From contig CAYYPK010000031.1 in assembly GCA_964473525.1 (NCBI GenBank), forward strand, positions 9,955 to 73,954: a stretch of 64,000 bases of DNA, read 5' to 3'. Both the position numbers and the translations under genes were made by a program. The notes under the pieces are model-generated. The model saw only the letters and a program-made list of their open reading frames with translations, was not told where the DNA came from and did not search any database. The DNA comes from GCA-2687025 sp964473525. Lineage in GTDB: Bacteria; Poribacteria; WGA-4E; GCA-2687025. Position 1 is the stretch's first letter. Each line of letters starts with the position of its first letter. Shown piece after piece: positions 16,747-26,828 of the stretch.

Positions 16747-17706
16747 ATGATGCGAGCGGCGAACCACCGGCGCGCTGGCCCCCTCGCCGTTGCCCTGGCG
16801 GCCCTGGCGTGGGGTTGCGGCGGCGGCGGGGACACGTGGCTGTTGGGCGATGTCTCGACGACTCACCACCTGATGGACGCGGCGTTCTCCAGCGATCGGC
16901 TCGGTTGGGTTGTTGGTGACGAGGACACGATCCTTCACACGTCCGACGGAGGCGTGACTTGGTCCCCGCAGCGGACGGCCAAGCCTGGACACACTCCCCG
17001 CATTCTCAACGTAGTCACCTTCGTCGACGACTCCATCGGCTGGGCAGGCGGCTCGCTCGGGGTGCTCTACGTGACGAGTGACGGGGGCGCCAATTGGCGA
17101 CCACAGGCCACGGGCGTGAAGGAAGGGATCATTGACCTCCACTTCCTGGACCGCGCCGAGGGCTGGGCGGTCGGTGGACGCGGCATCATCCTGCACACGA
17201 CCAACGGCGGCGGCGCGTGGGAGACTCAACACAGTAACGACGATCACCTCTGGGCCATCCACTTCGTGGATGCCACGCACGGGTGGGCTGGCGGTGACGC
17301 CGCGCGTCTGCTCATCACGAACGACGCGGGCGCCCGATGGTCGCCCGTTGAACTCCCCATCGAGTCCAGCGTATACGATGTCCATTTCGTGGACACTCGA
17401 CGTGGTTGGCTGGTCTCCCTGGATGGCGCCATCATGCGGTCGACGAACGGAGGACTGACGTGGTCCAGGCAGGACAGCCCCACCCGTCAGACACTCCGCG
17501 CGGTCGAGTTCGTAGATGAGATGAACGGTTGGATCGCCGGCGAGGCGGGCGCCGTGCTGCGCACGACCGACGGTGGCGATACGTGGAGCGTGCTGGACTA
17601 CCCGAACCCGACTGGAGCCCTCCGCCTCCCGAACCTGCTCGGCGCCGGACGGGTCGGCTCGAGGATGTGCTTCGTTGGCGAAAACGGAACGGTGGTCATT
17701 CGATGA
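16747..17706 (+). CDS. YCF48-like beta-propeller protein, exported
   Basis: A 319-residue protein built of about six repeats of the YCF48/BNR type, each with a GWxxG turn and a TxDGGxTW hairpin (for example HTSDGGVTW, RTTDGGDTW, GWIAGEAGAVL). YCF48 is a photosystem II assembly factor in cyanobacteria, but relatives are widespread as exported propellers with unknown partners, and no photosynthesis gene is in the window. The N-terminus has a hydrophobic stretch ending in WGC (Cys24), a weak lipobox. The double ATG start follows an AAGGAG site. The stop codon overlaps the start of the DUF362 gene by four bases, so the two are coupled and may act on a common substrate in the envelope. Confidence 0.8.
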   Translation: MMRAANHRRAGPLAVALAALAWGCGGGGDTWLLGDVSTTHHLMDAAFSSDRLGWVVGDEDTILHTSDGGVTWSPQRTAKPGHTPRILNVVTFVDDSIGWAGGSLGVLYVTSDGGANWRPQATGVKEGIIDLHFLDRAEGWAVGGRGIILHTTNGGGAWETQHSNDDHLWAIHFVDATHGWAGGDAARLLITNDAGARWSPVELPIESSVYDVHFVDTRRGWLVSLDGAIMRSTNGGLTWSRQDSPTRQTLRAVEFVDEMNGWIAGEAGAVLRTTDGGDTWSVLDYPNPTGALRLPNLLGAGRVGSRMCFVGENGTVVIR

Positions 17707-18761
17707 TGGACCGCAGAGCGTTTCTCAAGGCCGGGACTCTTGGCGTGGTAACGGCGGCCGAATGGCTGGCGCGGCCAGCCGGAGCGCGCGCGCAGCTACC
17801 GGTTGCGACCAACCTCCCGGATCCCCGGGTGGTCGAGGTGTCCGGCCCAACCGTACAGCGCGAGGATCTCGTTGATGGCGCTGTGCTACGCCGCATGCTT
17901 GATGAGGGTATGCAGTCGCTGATGCGCACGCGTGACGCCGACGGCGCGTGGCGGCGGCTCGTCGCGGCCAACGACGTCATCGGCATCAAGGTGGACACGG
18001 ACGTGCCGGGTCTCTCCACGCACCATCAGTTGGTAGACGAGGTCGTCCGGCGGGTGGTAATGGCTGGCGTGACGCCCGAGAACGTCATCGTGTGGGACCG
18101 GTTCAGCGAGAACCTCGACGCTTGGGGATACACCCTCAAGCCTCTCCCCGAGCTGGGTTTCCCTGACCCACGTGGAAAGATACTCGCGTCCGAAGGCGTC
18201 CAGGGACAGATTCGGCGCGTGGGCTACGACCCGGAGCAGTTCCTGGACTCCGAGGTCGATCTGCCCGCTCGCAGGGAGAACGGGAGCACGGCGTCGCTCT
18301 TCACGCGCATCCTTACCCAGCTGGTGACGCAGGTCATCTCCGTGCCCGTCCTGCGGTACCACCCCGTGACCGGGATTGAAGGGGCGCTGGCGTCGCTGGC
18401 GTTGGGTTCCGCCAGCAACACGTTCCGATTCCACCCCACGAGCCCGGATGGCATGCATGCCGTCGCGGACATGTGGAAGGACTCGGTGCTGCAGGACAAG
18501 CACGCCCTAACGATCGTGGACGGCCTCACGGGCGCGTTCGACGCCGGGCCTGGCTACGATCCAGCGTTCCAGTGGAAGGCCAACCGCCTCTTCCTCAGCC
18601 GTGATCCGGTCGCCCTGGACGCTGTCGCCCTGGCGGAGATCAACGATCAGCGCGATCGTCCCGTCACGAAGCAGACGACGTACATCCGCCGCGCTGCCTC
18701 CCTGTCTATTGGCACCTCCGACGAGGACGAGATCGAGCACGAGACCATTGAGGTCAACTGA
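17703..18761 (+). CDS. Tat-exported DUF362-like protein
   Basis: A 352-residue protein with a twin-arginine signal at the N-terminus (MMDRRAFLKAGTLG, then a hydrophobic stretch and ARA cleavage region). The body has the DUF362 pattern NDVIGIKVDTDVPGLSTHHQ and GVTPENVIVWDRFSENL. Tat export suggests that it folds, perhaps with a cofactor, before crossing the inner membrane. Members often sit beside electron-transfer or envelope genes, and their biochemistry is unsettled. The frame is open back to 17529, but the ATG at 17703 overlaps the YCF48 stop codon in ATGA and starts the Tat signal, so it is the real start. No four-cysteine ferredoxin motif is seen in this copy. Confidence 0.78.
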   Translation: MMDRRAFLKAGTLGVVTAAEWLARPAGARAQLPVATNLPDPRVVEVSGPTVQREDLVDGAVLRRMLDEGMQSLMRTRDADGAWRRLVAANDVIGIKVDTDVPGLSTHHQLVDEVVRRVVMAGVTPENVIVWDRFSENLDAWGYTLKPLPELGFPDPRGKILASEGVQGQIRRVGYDPEQFLDSEVDLPARRENGSTASLFTRILTQLVTQVISVPVLRYHPVTGIEGALASLALGSASNTFRFHPTSPDGMHAVADMWKDSVLQDKHALTIVDGLTGAFDAGPGYDPAFQWKANRLFLSRDPVALDAVALAEINDQRDRPVTKQTTYIRRAASLSIGTSDEDEIEHETIEVN

Positions 18762-18984
18762 CGACACGAGCTCGCCCGAGGCCGCGCGGTGTTGCTCTTG
18801 AGGCCGCCCAGCGACACAATCCGCGTGGTCGACAATCGTCCTGACCAGGCCCCGCACCGAGTGTGATCCTGGGTCTGACTGACCTGCGGACGTCTTGGCG
18901 GAGGCCGACCGACGCGGCGAAGCAAGTCATACCGCGCCACGGGCTCGGACCGATCGACGCCCGCCATAGCTGAGGAAGAGTCTG

Positions 18985-21900
18985 ATGCCGCGCGTACCGT
19001 ACATGGCTGTCGCGTTGCTGGTTTGCGCCCACTCCGCTCCGGCGTCCGAGGCCTCGTTCGAGGGCGTCGACCCGTTGGCATGGGTGGAGGAACCCCACGC
19101 CCGCACGAGCCATGCCGTCTCCATGTCGGTTGAGGCCGTGCCCGGAGACGCGACCTACCGCTTCATGTGCCGCGAGGACGACACGAAGAGCCGCGGCTGG
19201 GCGCCAGATCCGATGTATGAGGCGACAGGCCTGGCCCCAGAAACCCGCTACACGTTCACCGCCGAAGCCCGCGTCAACGGCGACATGCCTCGCGATGCGT
19301 CACCGCCCTTCAGCGTCACAACGCGCGCGGCAGACGGCTTTGACGACATCGTTACGGACGGCGCCGAACTCATCCCTATCATGGTCCACGGCGACAAGGA
19401 CAACCGGATCAACATCGTCGTCGTCAACAGGTGGCGGAAGGGCGAGGAAGACCCGTACAACAGGCCGGAGATGCGCTCTCAGTTTGTGCAGGACGTGCGC
19501 GACGTCATCAAGCCTGCGTTCGATCCTGACGGGCCGCAGGCCGTGGCGCCCTTCGCCAACCAGCGCGAGTTCTACAACGTCTACGCGCTCTGGTGGCCGG
19601 GCATCCCGCCATGGGATCCCGAAGCGCGCAACCGGGGTGAGCACGCCGCGCACTGGGAGACCTACAACGAGATGCGGGCCCGGCTGTTCCTGCCATGGAG
19701 CCAGGAAGGACGCGGCTGGGTGACGCACCTGGCGATGGTCAACTCGCGCGGCGGAGGCGGTGGCGCGGGCCTACGACTGGAGCAACGCGTCGGCGACGCC
19801 ATGATCGAGGGCAACGAGATCGACGGCTTCTATCACGAGTTCGCCCACACGGCGCTTCGGCTAGGCGACAAGTACATCGGATGGGGCATGTGGGGCCGCG
19901 CGGACGAATCGAGCAACACGACCCTCGTGTTCCAACGCGACAAGGTGAAGTGGCGGAAGTGGATCGACCCCACCACTCCCGTGCCTACGCCGTATCGACG
20001 GGCTCACATCGCCAAGACCGGGCTGTTTGAGGGAGGTACGCACCGGGCGGCGCACATCTTCCGCGCAACGCCGGTCTGCACGATGGGTGTGAATCAGTTC
20101 TCCGATGGCATGTGCGTGCTGTGCGTGCAGGAAGCTGCGCAGCGCGTCTATGAGTATGTGGACCCTCTCGAGGACGCCTCTCCGGCACGGTCAGAACTGG
20201 TCCTCGCCAAGCACGGACTGGCGCGCTTCTCGATCCGCCGCGTTCGATCAACGCCGGACACGCAACACGTCGTCTGGACAGTCAACGGCCGAGCCGTCGC
20301 GGAGAATGTCGACGCGATAGAGATCGGGCTGGGGAGCATCGGCAGCTACGAGGTGGCCTGCTCGCTCGAGGATCGCTCGGAGCATATCCGCGAGGATCCG
20401 CCGTTCGCCCGGTACCCTCGGGCGGACAAACGGTGGTCTGTCACAAACCCGAACCCCACGAGCGCCGCGGACGCGCTACAGGTCCGTCTGGCGCCCGCGC
20501 ACCCGTCTGTCCTGGGCGCGGACGATGGCTCCATTGCCGCGACGGTCACCGGTGGCGCGCCGCCCTACTCGTGGTCTTGGTCAAACGGCTCCAAGGACGC
20601 CACGGCGCGCGGGCTAGGAGAGGGCGACCACTCCGTCCTCGTTGTCGACAGCGAGTTTCGCGCGGGCGCCGCCGAGACCACGCTCGCGCGCCCGGCCGCT
20701 CTGGTCGTGACGCCGCGCAGTGAGTTCTCAGGCGGAGTATGGAACGTCGCTCTCGGCATCGCTGGGGCGGACCCCGCTGACGTGGCGTGTGAGTGGTCGA
20801 CGGGGGTGGCTGGTCTGGCGCTGCGGGCCGTCGCGGATGGCGCCTACGCCTACTCCGTCACGCACGCCACGGGTGTAGCCATTGAGGGGGAGGTGCAACT
20901 CACTGCGCCCGAGCGCACGCTGACCGCCGATTGCGAAGTGTCTCCCGCCACGGGAGCGAACGACGGGCAGGCGCGCGTGTCGATAGACGGAGGCCGGGCG
21001 CCGTACGCCGTCCGGTGGGAAGATCGCGCCGACGAGTACCTGACGGCGCGTCGGTTCTTGCCTCGCGGCGACTACACTGTCACCGTTCGTGACGCGAACA
21101 GCACGGAACTCGCACGGACCGTCACGGTCGAATCCGTGGAGCCGTTCGAACTAGCGCGACCTGCCTTCACGCGTGCCACGGATGGGTCGCTGGCGATCGT
21201 CGACGGCGACTACGAGTACCTCTGGTATTCCGACGACAACCCGTCCTACGTACTGCCGCCGCCGCGAGGCGTCTACGAGGGCACGTTCACCATGTCCGAC
21301 GGGCGGGTAGTGGAAGCCGACGGCGCCGTGATCCCCAACACGAACGGCAAATGGGCCAACCCCCCTGGTACGCCGGGAGACGGGAACGGCGAGCACAACA
21401 GAGATCACAACGACTACGGGTCGTGGGTGCGCCTCGACGCCTACGTAGACGGCCGCGCCGCGCTGCCAATGACCGTGAAGCTACAGTGCGACGACGACGG
21501 CTCGCCCGGACGCTCCATCGACATTAGCGGTGAGACATCGCGTGAGGCGACTACCGCAGAGGTGACCGGCCAAGGATCGTGGCACGGCACGGCGTCCGAC
21601 GGTCACCTGGTCGTCGAGGGCACAGGCGTCGACGCCGGAACCTTCGACCTGCTGTACACGGCGCGCCACGAGAATCCATCGGATCCGCTGCACGTCGGGC
21701 GAGAATTCCTCCCACCCACGTCGGGTGGTTACTACGTTGCAGCGCGCCGTCTCACTGATGGCGCGGTCAGCCGCAACAGGGTCGGCGTGCATGTCCAGCT
21801 AGACGAGGATCCGGCAAGCTCGGACGCGGACCCCATCGCCCCCGACGCGGTTACGGGCGCACGCCTGCTGCTGTGGTTGGACGCATCGGACATGGACGGC

Positions 21901-22479
21901 GACGGCGTCGAGGACGCGCCTGTGTGGTCCCGTGGTTCGTTGCTTGGTTGGCGGGGAAGGCCGGGGGCGATGGAGCCGACGAGCTTCGTCATCTGCGAGC
22001 CGAACTCCCTCAACGGGAAGTCCGTCGCCGACTGGCAGTACATATGGCTGCAGTCTCTGGAGGAAGCGGTCGACGGCTACCAGACGCTGATGATGGTGTA
22101 TCGCGACCACGATCTGTCCAAGCCCGGTTCGGGGCCGTGGCAGGGAGTTGACGCGTACATGTGCGATCTGACCGGGGAAGGCGTCGCCGCGGATGTCGCG
22201 CCGGAGTTCGCCCAGGGGCGCGCGTGGCTGAACGGCCGCCGCGTGGACCCGTACGCCACCCCAGCGCCTTCAGACTACTGCGTAGCCACGTTCGAGCTTG
22301 CCGCGCCTGGCGCCCGCGCAATCTCCCGAACCCACACGGAGTGGGAGGGAGCCGTCGCGGAGTTCATCGCCTTCGACGCCGTGTTGAGCGACGTTGAGCG
22401 TACGGGCGTAGAGGAGTACCTGAGGCGCAAGTGGCTCGACGCGGCCGCCTCAGGCGACGAACCCGACCGCACACCCTAG
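18985..22479 (+). CDS. Secreted multidomain M64-type metallopeptidase with SprB-like repeats
   Basis: An 1164-residue secreted protein. After a signal peptide (MPRVPYMAVALLVCAHSAPA) comes a fibronectin-like segment, then an M64-type (IgA peptidase) zinc peptidase. The motif HEFAHTALRLGDKY has His284, Glu285 and His288, with Asp295 as a candidate third ligand, and a Cys pair follows at CTMGVNQFSDGMCVLC. Two SprB-like repeats lie at about residues 500-560 (ADDGSIAATVTGGAPPYSWS) and 650-715 (GGRAPYAVRW, GDYTVTVRDAN). The C-terminal 190 residues look like a LamG/concanavalin-type domain (LLLWLDASDMDGDG up to EEYLRRKWL). Start: ATG at 18985 with GAGGA upstream. A 223-bp gap before it shows no clear element. 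It probably digests glycoprotein or matrix protein outside the cell; the substrate is unknown. Confidence 0.8.
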   Translation: MPRVPYMAVALLVCAHSAPASEASFEGVDPLAWVEEPHARTSHAVSMSVEAVPGDATYRFMCREDDTKSRGWAPDPMYEATGLAPETRYTFTAEARVNGDMPRDASPPFSVTTRAADGFDDIVTDGAELIPIMVHGDKDNRINIVVVNRWRKGEEDPYNRPEMRSQFVQDVRDVIKPAFDPDGPQAVAPFANQREFYNVYALWWPGIPPWDPEARNRGEHAAHWETYNEMRARLFLPWSQEGRGWVTHLAMVNSRGGGGGAGLRLEQRVGDAMIEGNEIDGFYHEFAHTALRLGDKYIGWGMWGRADESSNTTLVFQRDKVKWRKWIDPTTPVPTPYRRAHIAKTGLFEGGTHRAAHIFRATPVCTMGVNQFSDGMCVLCVQEAAQRVYEYVDPLEDASPARSELVLAKHGLARFSIRRVRSTPDTQHVVWTVNGRAVAENVDAIEIGLGSIGSYEVACSLEDRSEHIREDPPFARYPRADKRWSVTNPNPTSAADALQVRLAPAHPSVLGADDGSIAATVTGGAPPYSWSWSNGSKDATARGLGEGDHSVLVVDSEFRAGAAETTLARPAALVVTPRSEFSGGVWNVALGIAGADPADVACEWSTGVAGLALRAVADGAYAYSVTHATGVAIEGEVQLTAPERTLTADCEVSPATGANDGQARVSIDGGRAPYAVRWEDRADEYLTARRFLPRGDYTVTVRDANSTELARTVTVESVEPFELARPAFTRATDGSLAIVDGDYEYLWYSDDNPSYVLPPPRGVYEGTFTMSDGRVVEADGAVIPNTNGKWANPPGTPGDGNGEHNRDHNDYGSWVRLDAYVDGRAALPMTVKLQCDDDGSPGRSIDISGETSREATTAEVTGQGSWHGTASDGHLVVEGTGVDAGTFDLLYTARHENPSDPLHVGREFLPPTSGGYYVAARRLTDGAVSRNRVGVHVQLDEDPASSDADPIAPDAVTGARLLLWLDASDMDGDGVEDAPVWSRGSLLGWRGRPGAMEPTSFVICEPNSLNGKSVADWQYIWLQSLEEAVDGYQTLMMVYRDHDLSKPGSGPWQGVDAYMCDLTGEGVAADVAPEFAQGRAWLNGRRVDPYATPAPSDYCVATFELAAPGARAISRTHTEWEGAVAEFIAFDAVLSDVERTGVEEYLRRKWLDAAASGDEPDRTP

Positions 22480-22490
22480 CGTGGAGCGCG

Positions 22491-24467
22491 CTACCAGAAC
22501 CACACGACGTACAGCGGCCGTCGCACGATGACGCTCAGTATCGACCAGTAGCTCCCTGCGGCCACGTCTCCCAGCACCAGACCCAGGAAGAACGGCAACG
22601 TCCGCCGGTAGAGACCCACGCCGCCGGACTTCAGCACTGCGAACTTCACGCCGGCCGCCACGAGCATGACGAGCCAGAAGTGGTCCAATGAGCCGCCGTT
22701 GATGCCGATCGCGTATCCGACGGGGTGCAGCGGCCACCAGAGGAACTTCGTGCGCAGGATGCCCAGCGTAAGCGTGAACGCCAGCCCGGCCAGGATGGCA
22801 ATGCAGCCGTTCGTGTCTGGATCACGTGGGAACTGGAGGGATGCAGCGAGACGGTTGTACACCGCGGCGGCCGGGCCCAACACCTGTCCTGGCGCGTCGA
22901 CGGCCACTTCCGCGCCGTAGTGGTAGAGCGCGGACAGGTACACCACGAACGCGACGAGAACGGCAGGTACGATGACGGCAGCCATGAGCGCGGTCGTTCG
23001 CGCCGGCGCCAGACCCGCGCGCTGCGACAGCTTCATCCCCTCCAACTGGTGTGGCATCGGGTGGCTGCGGTTGGAGCCGTTGAACCACGAAAACAGTGCG
23101 AACGCCGCCAAGTTGCGGGGGCCGAGGGGTCGTTCCCCTACGACGGACGTGATGGCCGTCTGTGGGTTCACGCCGCTCATGTCGTGGACCGGCGGCCCAA
23201 GCTCGGCGCGGATGCGCGTGACCCCTATCGCGATAACGAGATAGAGGGAGAAGAACGAGACGAACACGCCGGTGGACATGCCTGCCTTCACGCAGAGAAG
23301 GTACAGCGCCGCCAGACACACGATGATCCCGACCGCCGCCGCGCGGTACCGGATCGGCTCGCCGTCGTCTATGTTGCGCCCGCCGCGTCCGAAAACCCGC
23401 GTTCGCACGGCTCGCCAATGTCCCCGCCCACCCCACATCGCGATCCCGCAGATCGCGGTCACTCCCCCTAAGGCTTGATGCGCCTGGAACGGGTAGTAGG
23501 GGATCGTTGACAGGCCGGTCGCCGCGCCCGCGACCAGTTGCGCCTTGCGCACCCAGTAGAACGCCGCGGTGCTGAAGCTCATGTCGACCGGGAGCAGGTA
23601 GCACAGCCCGAGCAGGAATAGCCGGACATGGACGTACGTGACGCCAATGGCGTTCCAGGGCGAGTCCGTGACCCACAGACCCATATCCGAGGTAGGCTCG
23701 CGTATGGGGATGCGGGGGAACGTCGGGTATAGGTGGTTGATCCCGTTGACGATGTCGACCGCCGCCGCGAGCGAAAACCCGATCCACATGGGCTTGCTCC
23801 GGAGCAGGCCCGCTCCCGGGTTGGTGAGGTCGAGTGGGAGTTGCACGATAGGATAGGGAAGCTTCTCCTGGTCGATCCACCGTTTGCGCACGAGGCTGTT
23901 CACGAGCAGGACGAGCGTGAACGTCAACGTGGCAACCGCCGTCCAGGCGAGGATCGGTGTGACCCAGTGGCGGAGTACCTCGACGCGCAGGAAGCGACCG
24001 CCGCCCTCGTAGAACGGGCGCGTGGCCTCCATGCGATCCATCACCAACCACCTGGGCAGTAGCGGGTGTAGCAACTCGCGCCATTCGTTCTCCGGCGTCG
24101 CATACCAGAAGGCGTGCGTGAAGAGCCCCATCAGGCTGACCATGCTGTCGTGCGCGATCACCGCGGTAGTGGTCGCCAGCACGACGTAAATGAGCATCAG
24201 CTCATGCTGGGACAGAGCAGCCGCTGGCAGGATCCGACGTAGCGCCTGGTTCACGAGCGCCAGGACGAAGACGATGAAGATCACGTTGAGCGGGATGGAT
24301 GTCGCCGAGAAGTGGAACCCGTGCCACACCATCTCTACGAGCGCGATCCAGTGCGCGTTGGCCGGCAGAAGCAGCATCGCGATGGCCACGGCGCGCCACC
24401 GGACGGGGCGCCCAGACGACGTAGGCGGGACATGCCGCGTCGCTTGGCGTTCCGTCTTGGCGTCCAT
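22491..24467 (-). CDS. DUF6785/OPT-like integral membrane protein (copy 1)
   Basis: A 658-residue polytopic membrane protein with about a dozen hydrophobic segments and the family marker EKLPYPIVQLPLDLT near residue 200. It belongs with the 632-residue protein encoded at 24896-26794, which has EKLSYPLIQLPLELT at the same place. I recall this group as DUF6785/DUF6784, distantly related to oligopeptide transporters. Transport is inferred and the substrate is unknown; the sugar-oxidising genes upstream suggest a carbohydrate or sugar acid. The ATG at 24467 follows GGAGGCAGC. It is the last gene of the six-gene minus-strand operon and meets the M64 gene end to end with 11 bp between stop codons. 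Confidence 0.78.
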   Translation of the reverse strand: MDAKTERQATRHVPPTSSGRPVRWRAVAIAMLLLPANAHWIALVEMVWHGFHFSATSIPLNVIFIVFVLALVNQALRRILPAAALSQHELMLIYVVLATTTAVIAHDSMVSLMGLFTHAFWYATPENEWRELLHPLLPRWLVMDRMEATRPFYEGGGRFLRVEVLRHWVTPILAWTAVATLTFTLVLLVNSLVRKRWIDQEKLPYPIVQLPLDLTNPGAGLLRSKPMWIGFSLAAAVDIVNGINHLYPTFPRIPIREPTSDMGLWVTDSPWNAIGVTYVHVRLFLLGLCYLLPVDMSFSTAAFYWVRKAQLVAGAATGLSTIPYYPFQAHQALGGVTAICGIAMWGGRGHWRAVRTRVFGRGGRNIDDGEPIRYRAAAVGIIVCLAALYLLCVKAGMSTGVFVSFFSLYLVIAIGVTRIRAELGPPVHDMSGVNPQTAITSVVGERPLGPRNLAAFALFSWFNGSNRSHPMPHQLEGMKLSQRAGLAPARTTALMAAVIVPAVLVAFVVYLSALYHYGAEVAVDAPGQVLGPAAAVYNRLAASLQFPRDPDTNGCIAILAGLAFTLTLGILRTKFLWWPLHPVGYAIGINGGSLDHFWLVMLVAAGVKFAVLKSGGVGLYRRTLPFFLGLVLGDVAAGSYWSILSVIVRRPLYVVWFW

Positions 24468-24512
24468 GCTGCCTCCACGTCGCGCCGCGCGCGTGTGCCG
24501 GATGCGGCTCGC

Positions 24513-24875
24513 CTACGACACGGAGATCACCAGGATTCGCATGTCAGCGTCCGACGTGTTCTCCAGCCCATGCTCGCCGCCGGGGTACACGGCGGTGATG
24601 TCTCCCGGCCCCACCTCGTGGCGCTGACCGTCGAGTGTCATGGCGCCCGTCCCGCTGACGACATAGTAGTACTCCTCGTCGTCCTCGTGCCGATGGACGC
24701 CGATGGAGACGCCTGGTGGAAGGATGTCGTCGTGGATGAAGTTCACGTGGCGGCCTTGCGTCTCGCGGCCGTCGAGGACGCGCGTCCAGTCGAGGGCGCC
24801 TTCGCCGCCGTGGCATTCCGGGAGCGGCGCGCGTGCCATTTCGTCGCGCTTCTTGATGAGGGTCGTACCCGCCAT
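24513..24875 (-). CDS. Small cupin-domain protein
   Basis: A single-domain cupin of 120 residues. Motif 1 is GVHRHEDDEEYYYVVSGTG (metal ligands His, His, Glu) and motif 2 is PGDITAVYPGGEHGLEN (final His). Such proteins bind a metal and act as sugar isomerases, lyases or sensors; the exact role is unknown. The frame is open far upstream through the neighbouring gene, but the ATG at 24875 starts the conserved MAGTTLIKK N-terminus, has AGAGG upstream and lies just 20 bp after the preceding DUF6785 gene. Sandwiched between two DUF6785 genes in one operon, it probably acts on the compound they handle. Confidence 0.85.
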   Translation of the reverse strand: MAGTTLIKKRDEMARAPLPECHGGEGALDWTRVLDGRETQGRHVNFIHDDILPPGVSIGVHRHEDDEEYYYVVSGTGAMTLDGQRHEVGPGDITAVYPGGEHGLENTSDADMRILVISVS

Positions 24876-24895
24876 AGGGATCCTCTCAGCGTCCG

Positions 24896-26794
24896 CTAGA
24901 GGTCGAGGGTGATGTACATGGACCGGTCCAGGACCATCGTCATCGTGCCCCAAAACATAGTGACAACGCACTCCCCCAGCGCCAGGCCGAGGAAGAACGG
25001 AAGGTACCGGCGGTACGCGCGGAAGCCACCGAAGGTGAGTGTCGCCCACTTCGCCACCGACGCCGTGAAGATCGAGAACCAGAACACGTTCATGGTGTAC
25101 GTCGTCGAGACGGCGTAGCCGGCGATGTGGAGCGGGAACCAGACGAACTTGGCTCGGAGTACCGTAACCAGGAACGCCATCCCCGCGCCCACTGTCGCCG
25201 CCGACGTGGCCGCGCCATCGGGCGGCAGAGGGTTGGTCAGCCAGCGCTCGAGCCGTGTGAACGCCTCCCAGCCTACAAACCCCGTAAACATCCCGTTCTG
25301 ATACGCGGTGTGGAGGTACGCCCATACGGCGATCGGTACGCCTACGCCCACCGCCATGGCCAGCGCCCGACCGAACTTGCGGTTGTCGATGCGCGTGCGC
25401 TCGGCGATCTTCAACGCCTCCAGCTGGTGCGGCATCGTCAGCCAGTCGTACGACCTGTTGAAGAACATGAGGTACGTCATCGCCGTCAGGTTCGACTTGC
25501 CGAGGCGTTGGGAGCCGAAGGCGGCGTAAAGCATCGTGCCCGGGCCGCCGTAGTGGAGGTCGTGAACCGGCGAGCCGAGCTCGGCGCGCATGCGGGTGAT
25601 CCCTGTCACCAGGGCGTAGAAGAGCGCGAAGAACGCGGAGATCACCCAGAACGACATGCCCGCGCGGTAGCAGAAGATGCCGATGTACGCCTGGCACAGG
25701 ACAATGAGGACGATGCACGCTCGATACCCAAGCGGCTCCCGGGCGTCATCCAGCGTCGATCGCGCTCCTACGACCTTCCTCGCGACCTGCCGGAAGTACC
25801 CCCTGCCCGTCCACAACGCCATGAGGGTGATGCCCATGAATGCGCCCGCCGACTGTTGGGTGGCGTAAGGGAATTCCGACGGCAGCCCAAGCGCGCGACC
25901 CAGGACGGCCTGGGCCTTCCACAGCAGGTAGAAGAACCAGCAGGAAAACGCTAGGTCCAGAGGGATGGCGAAGGCGAGACCCAGAGCGAACGGGTAGATG
26001 CCGATGGGGAACCAATCGACCGCGTTCCAGGGGCGGGTCACGAAGTAGCGCGCGATGTTGTACTGTCGGATGCCCCATATGCGCGGGACGGCGGGGAAGT
26101 GGTAGTTCAGCCCGTTGATGACGTCTATGGACGCCGCGAGGGCGAAGCCTGCCCACATGTACCGGTTCTGTAGGAACCGCTCCGAGGAGTGTGTGAGTTC
26201 CAGGGGGAGCTGGATGAGCGGGTAGCTTAGCTTTTCATGCTCGGTCCACTGTCTACGCGCGAGGAAGACTATCAGGAGCGTGGTCAGCAGCAGGGCGATG
26301 AGAAACAGTGACCAGAGGGCGAGTGGTACCGCCCATGCCTCCAGATGCGACTGGACGTACAGCGAGGAGTCGCCCTCGTAGAGGCCCGCGACCGCCGCTT
26401 TGTCCGTCACCGCCAGCCAGTCGGGGGTGGCGTCGCCGAACAAGGCGGGCCAGTCGTTCTCCGGGCTCGCCAACCACACCACGTAAGAAAGCATCGGCGG
26501 CAGCATCTGGACGCACATGTGCCCGGCGATGGAGGCCCCCATACTCACCATCGCGTATATGGTCAGGAGCTCCGCGCGCGTCAGCGCGAATGTCGGCGCG
26601 AGCCGCTTGAGGGGCAGGTTGACGACCGTGACCGCGAAGAGCGCGAAGACGGCGTTGTACAGCAGGGAGATCATCGCAGCGTGCGCGATGTCCCACTTCA
26701 GCCCGTACATGACCCAGAATACCGTGGCGACCATCAGGACGAGGCCGGCCACGAGCGCGCGCGGCGTGAGGGCCGGGCGCGCGTTGCTCTTCAT
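24896..26794 (-). CDS. DUF6785/OPT-like integral membrane protein (copy 2)
   Basis: A 632-residue polytopic membrane protein, paralogous to the product of 22491-24467. It shares the EKLSYPLIQLPLELTHSSER marker, the following SIDVINGLNYHFPAVPRI segment (copy 1: VDIVNGINHLYPTFPRI), the AELGSPVHD motif (copy 1: AELGPPVHD) and MPHQLEGMK-type residues late in the chain. About twelve to fourteen hydrophobic segments are visible. Two full-length copies in one operon suggest either two related transporters or a heteromeric one. No ATPase or periplasmic binding protein is nearby, so secondary transport is more likely than ABC transport. The start ATG at 26794 has only a weak ribosome-binding site; it follows the dehydrogenase gene by 34 bp. 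Confidence 0.78.
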   Translation of the reverse strand: MKSNARPALTPRALVAGLVLMVATVFWVMYGLKWDIAHAAMISLLYNAVFALFAVTVVNLPLKRLAPTFALTRAELLTIYAMVSMGASIAGHMCVQMLPPMLSYVVWLASPENDWPALFGDATPDWLAVTDKAAVAGLYEGDSSLYVQSHLEAWAVPLALWSLFLIALLLTTLLIVFLARRQWTEHEKLSYPLIQLPLELTHSSERFLQNRYMWAGFALAASIDVINGLNYHFPAVPRIWGIRQYNIARYFVTRPWNAVDWFPIGIYPFALGLAFAIPLDLAFSCWFFYLLWKAQAVLGRALGLPSEFPYATQQSAGAFMGITLMALWTGRGYFRQVARKVVGARSTLDDAREPLGYRACIVLIVLCQAYIGIFCYRAGMSFWVISAFFALFYALVTGITRMRAELGSPVHDLHYGGPGTMLYAAFGSQRLGKSNLTAMTYLMFFNRSYDWLTMPHQLEALKIAERTRIDNRKFGRALAMAVGVGVPIAVWAYLHTAYQNGMFTGFVGWEAFTRLERWLTNPLPPDGAATSAATVGAGMAFLVTVLRAKFVWFPLHIAGYAVSTTYTMNVFWFSIFTASVAKWATLTFGGFRAYRRYLPFFLGLALGECVVTMFWGTMTMVLDRSMYITLDL

Positions 26795-26828
26795 GTAGGC
26801 AGTCTAACCTCGCGTCCGTCGTCCCGCG

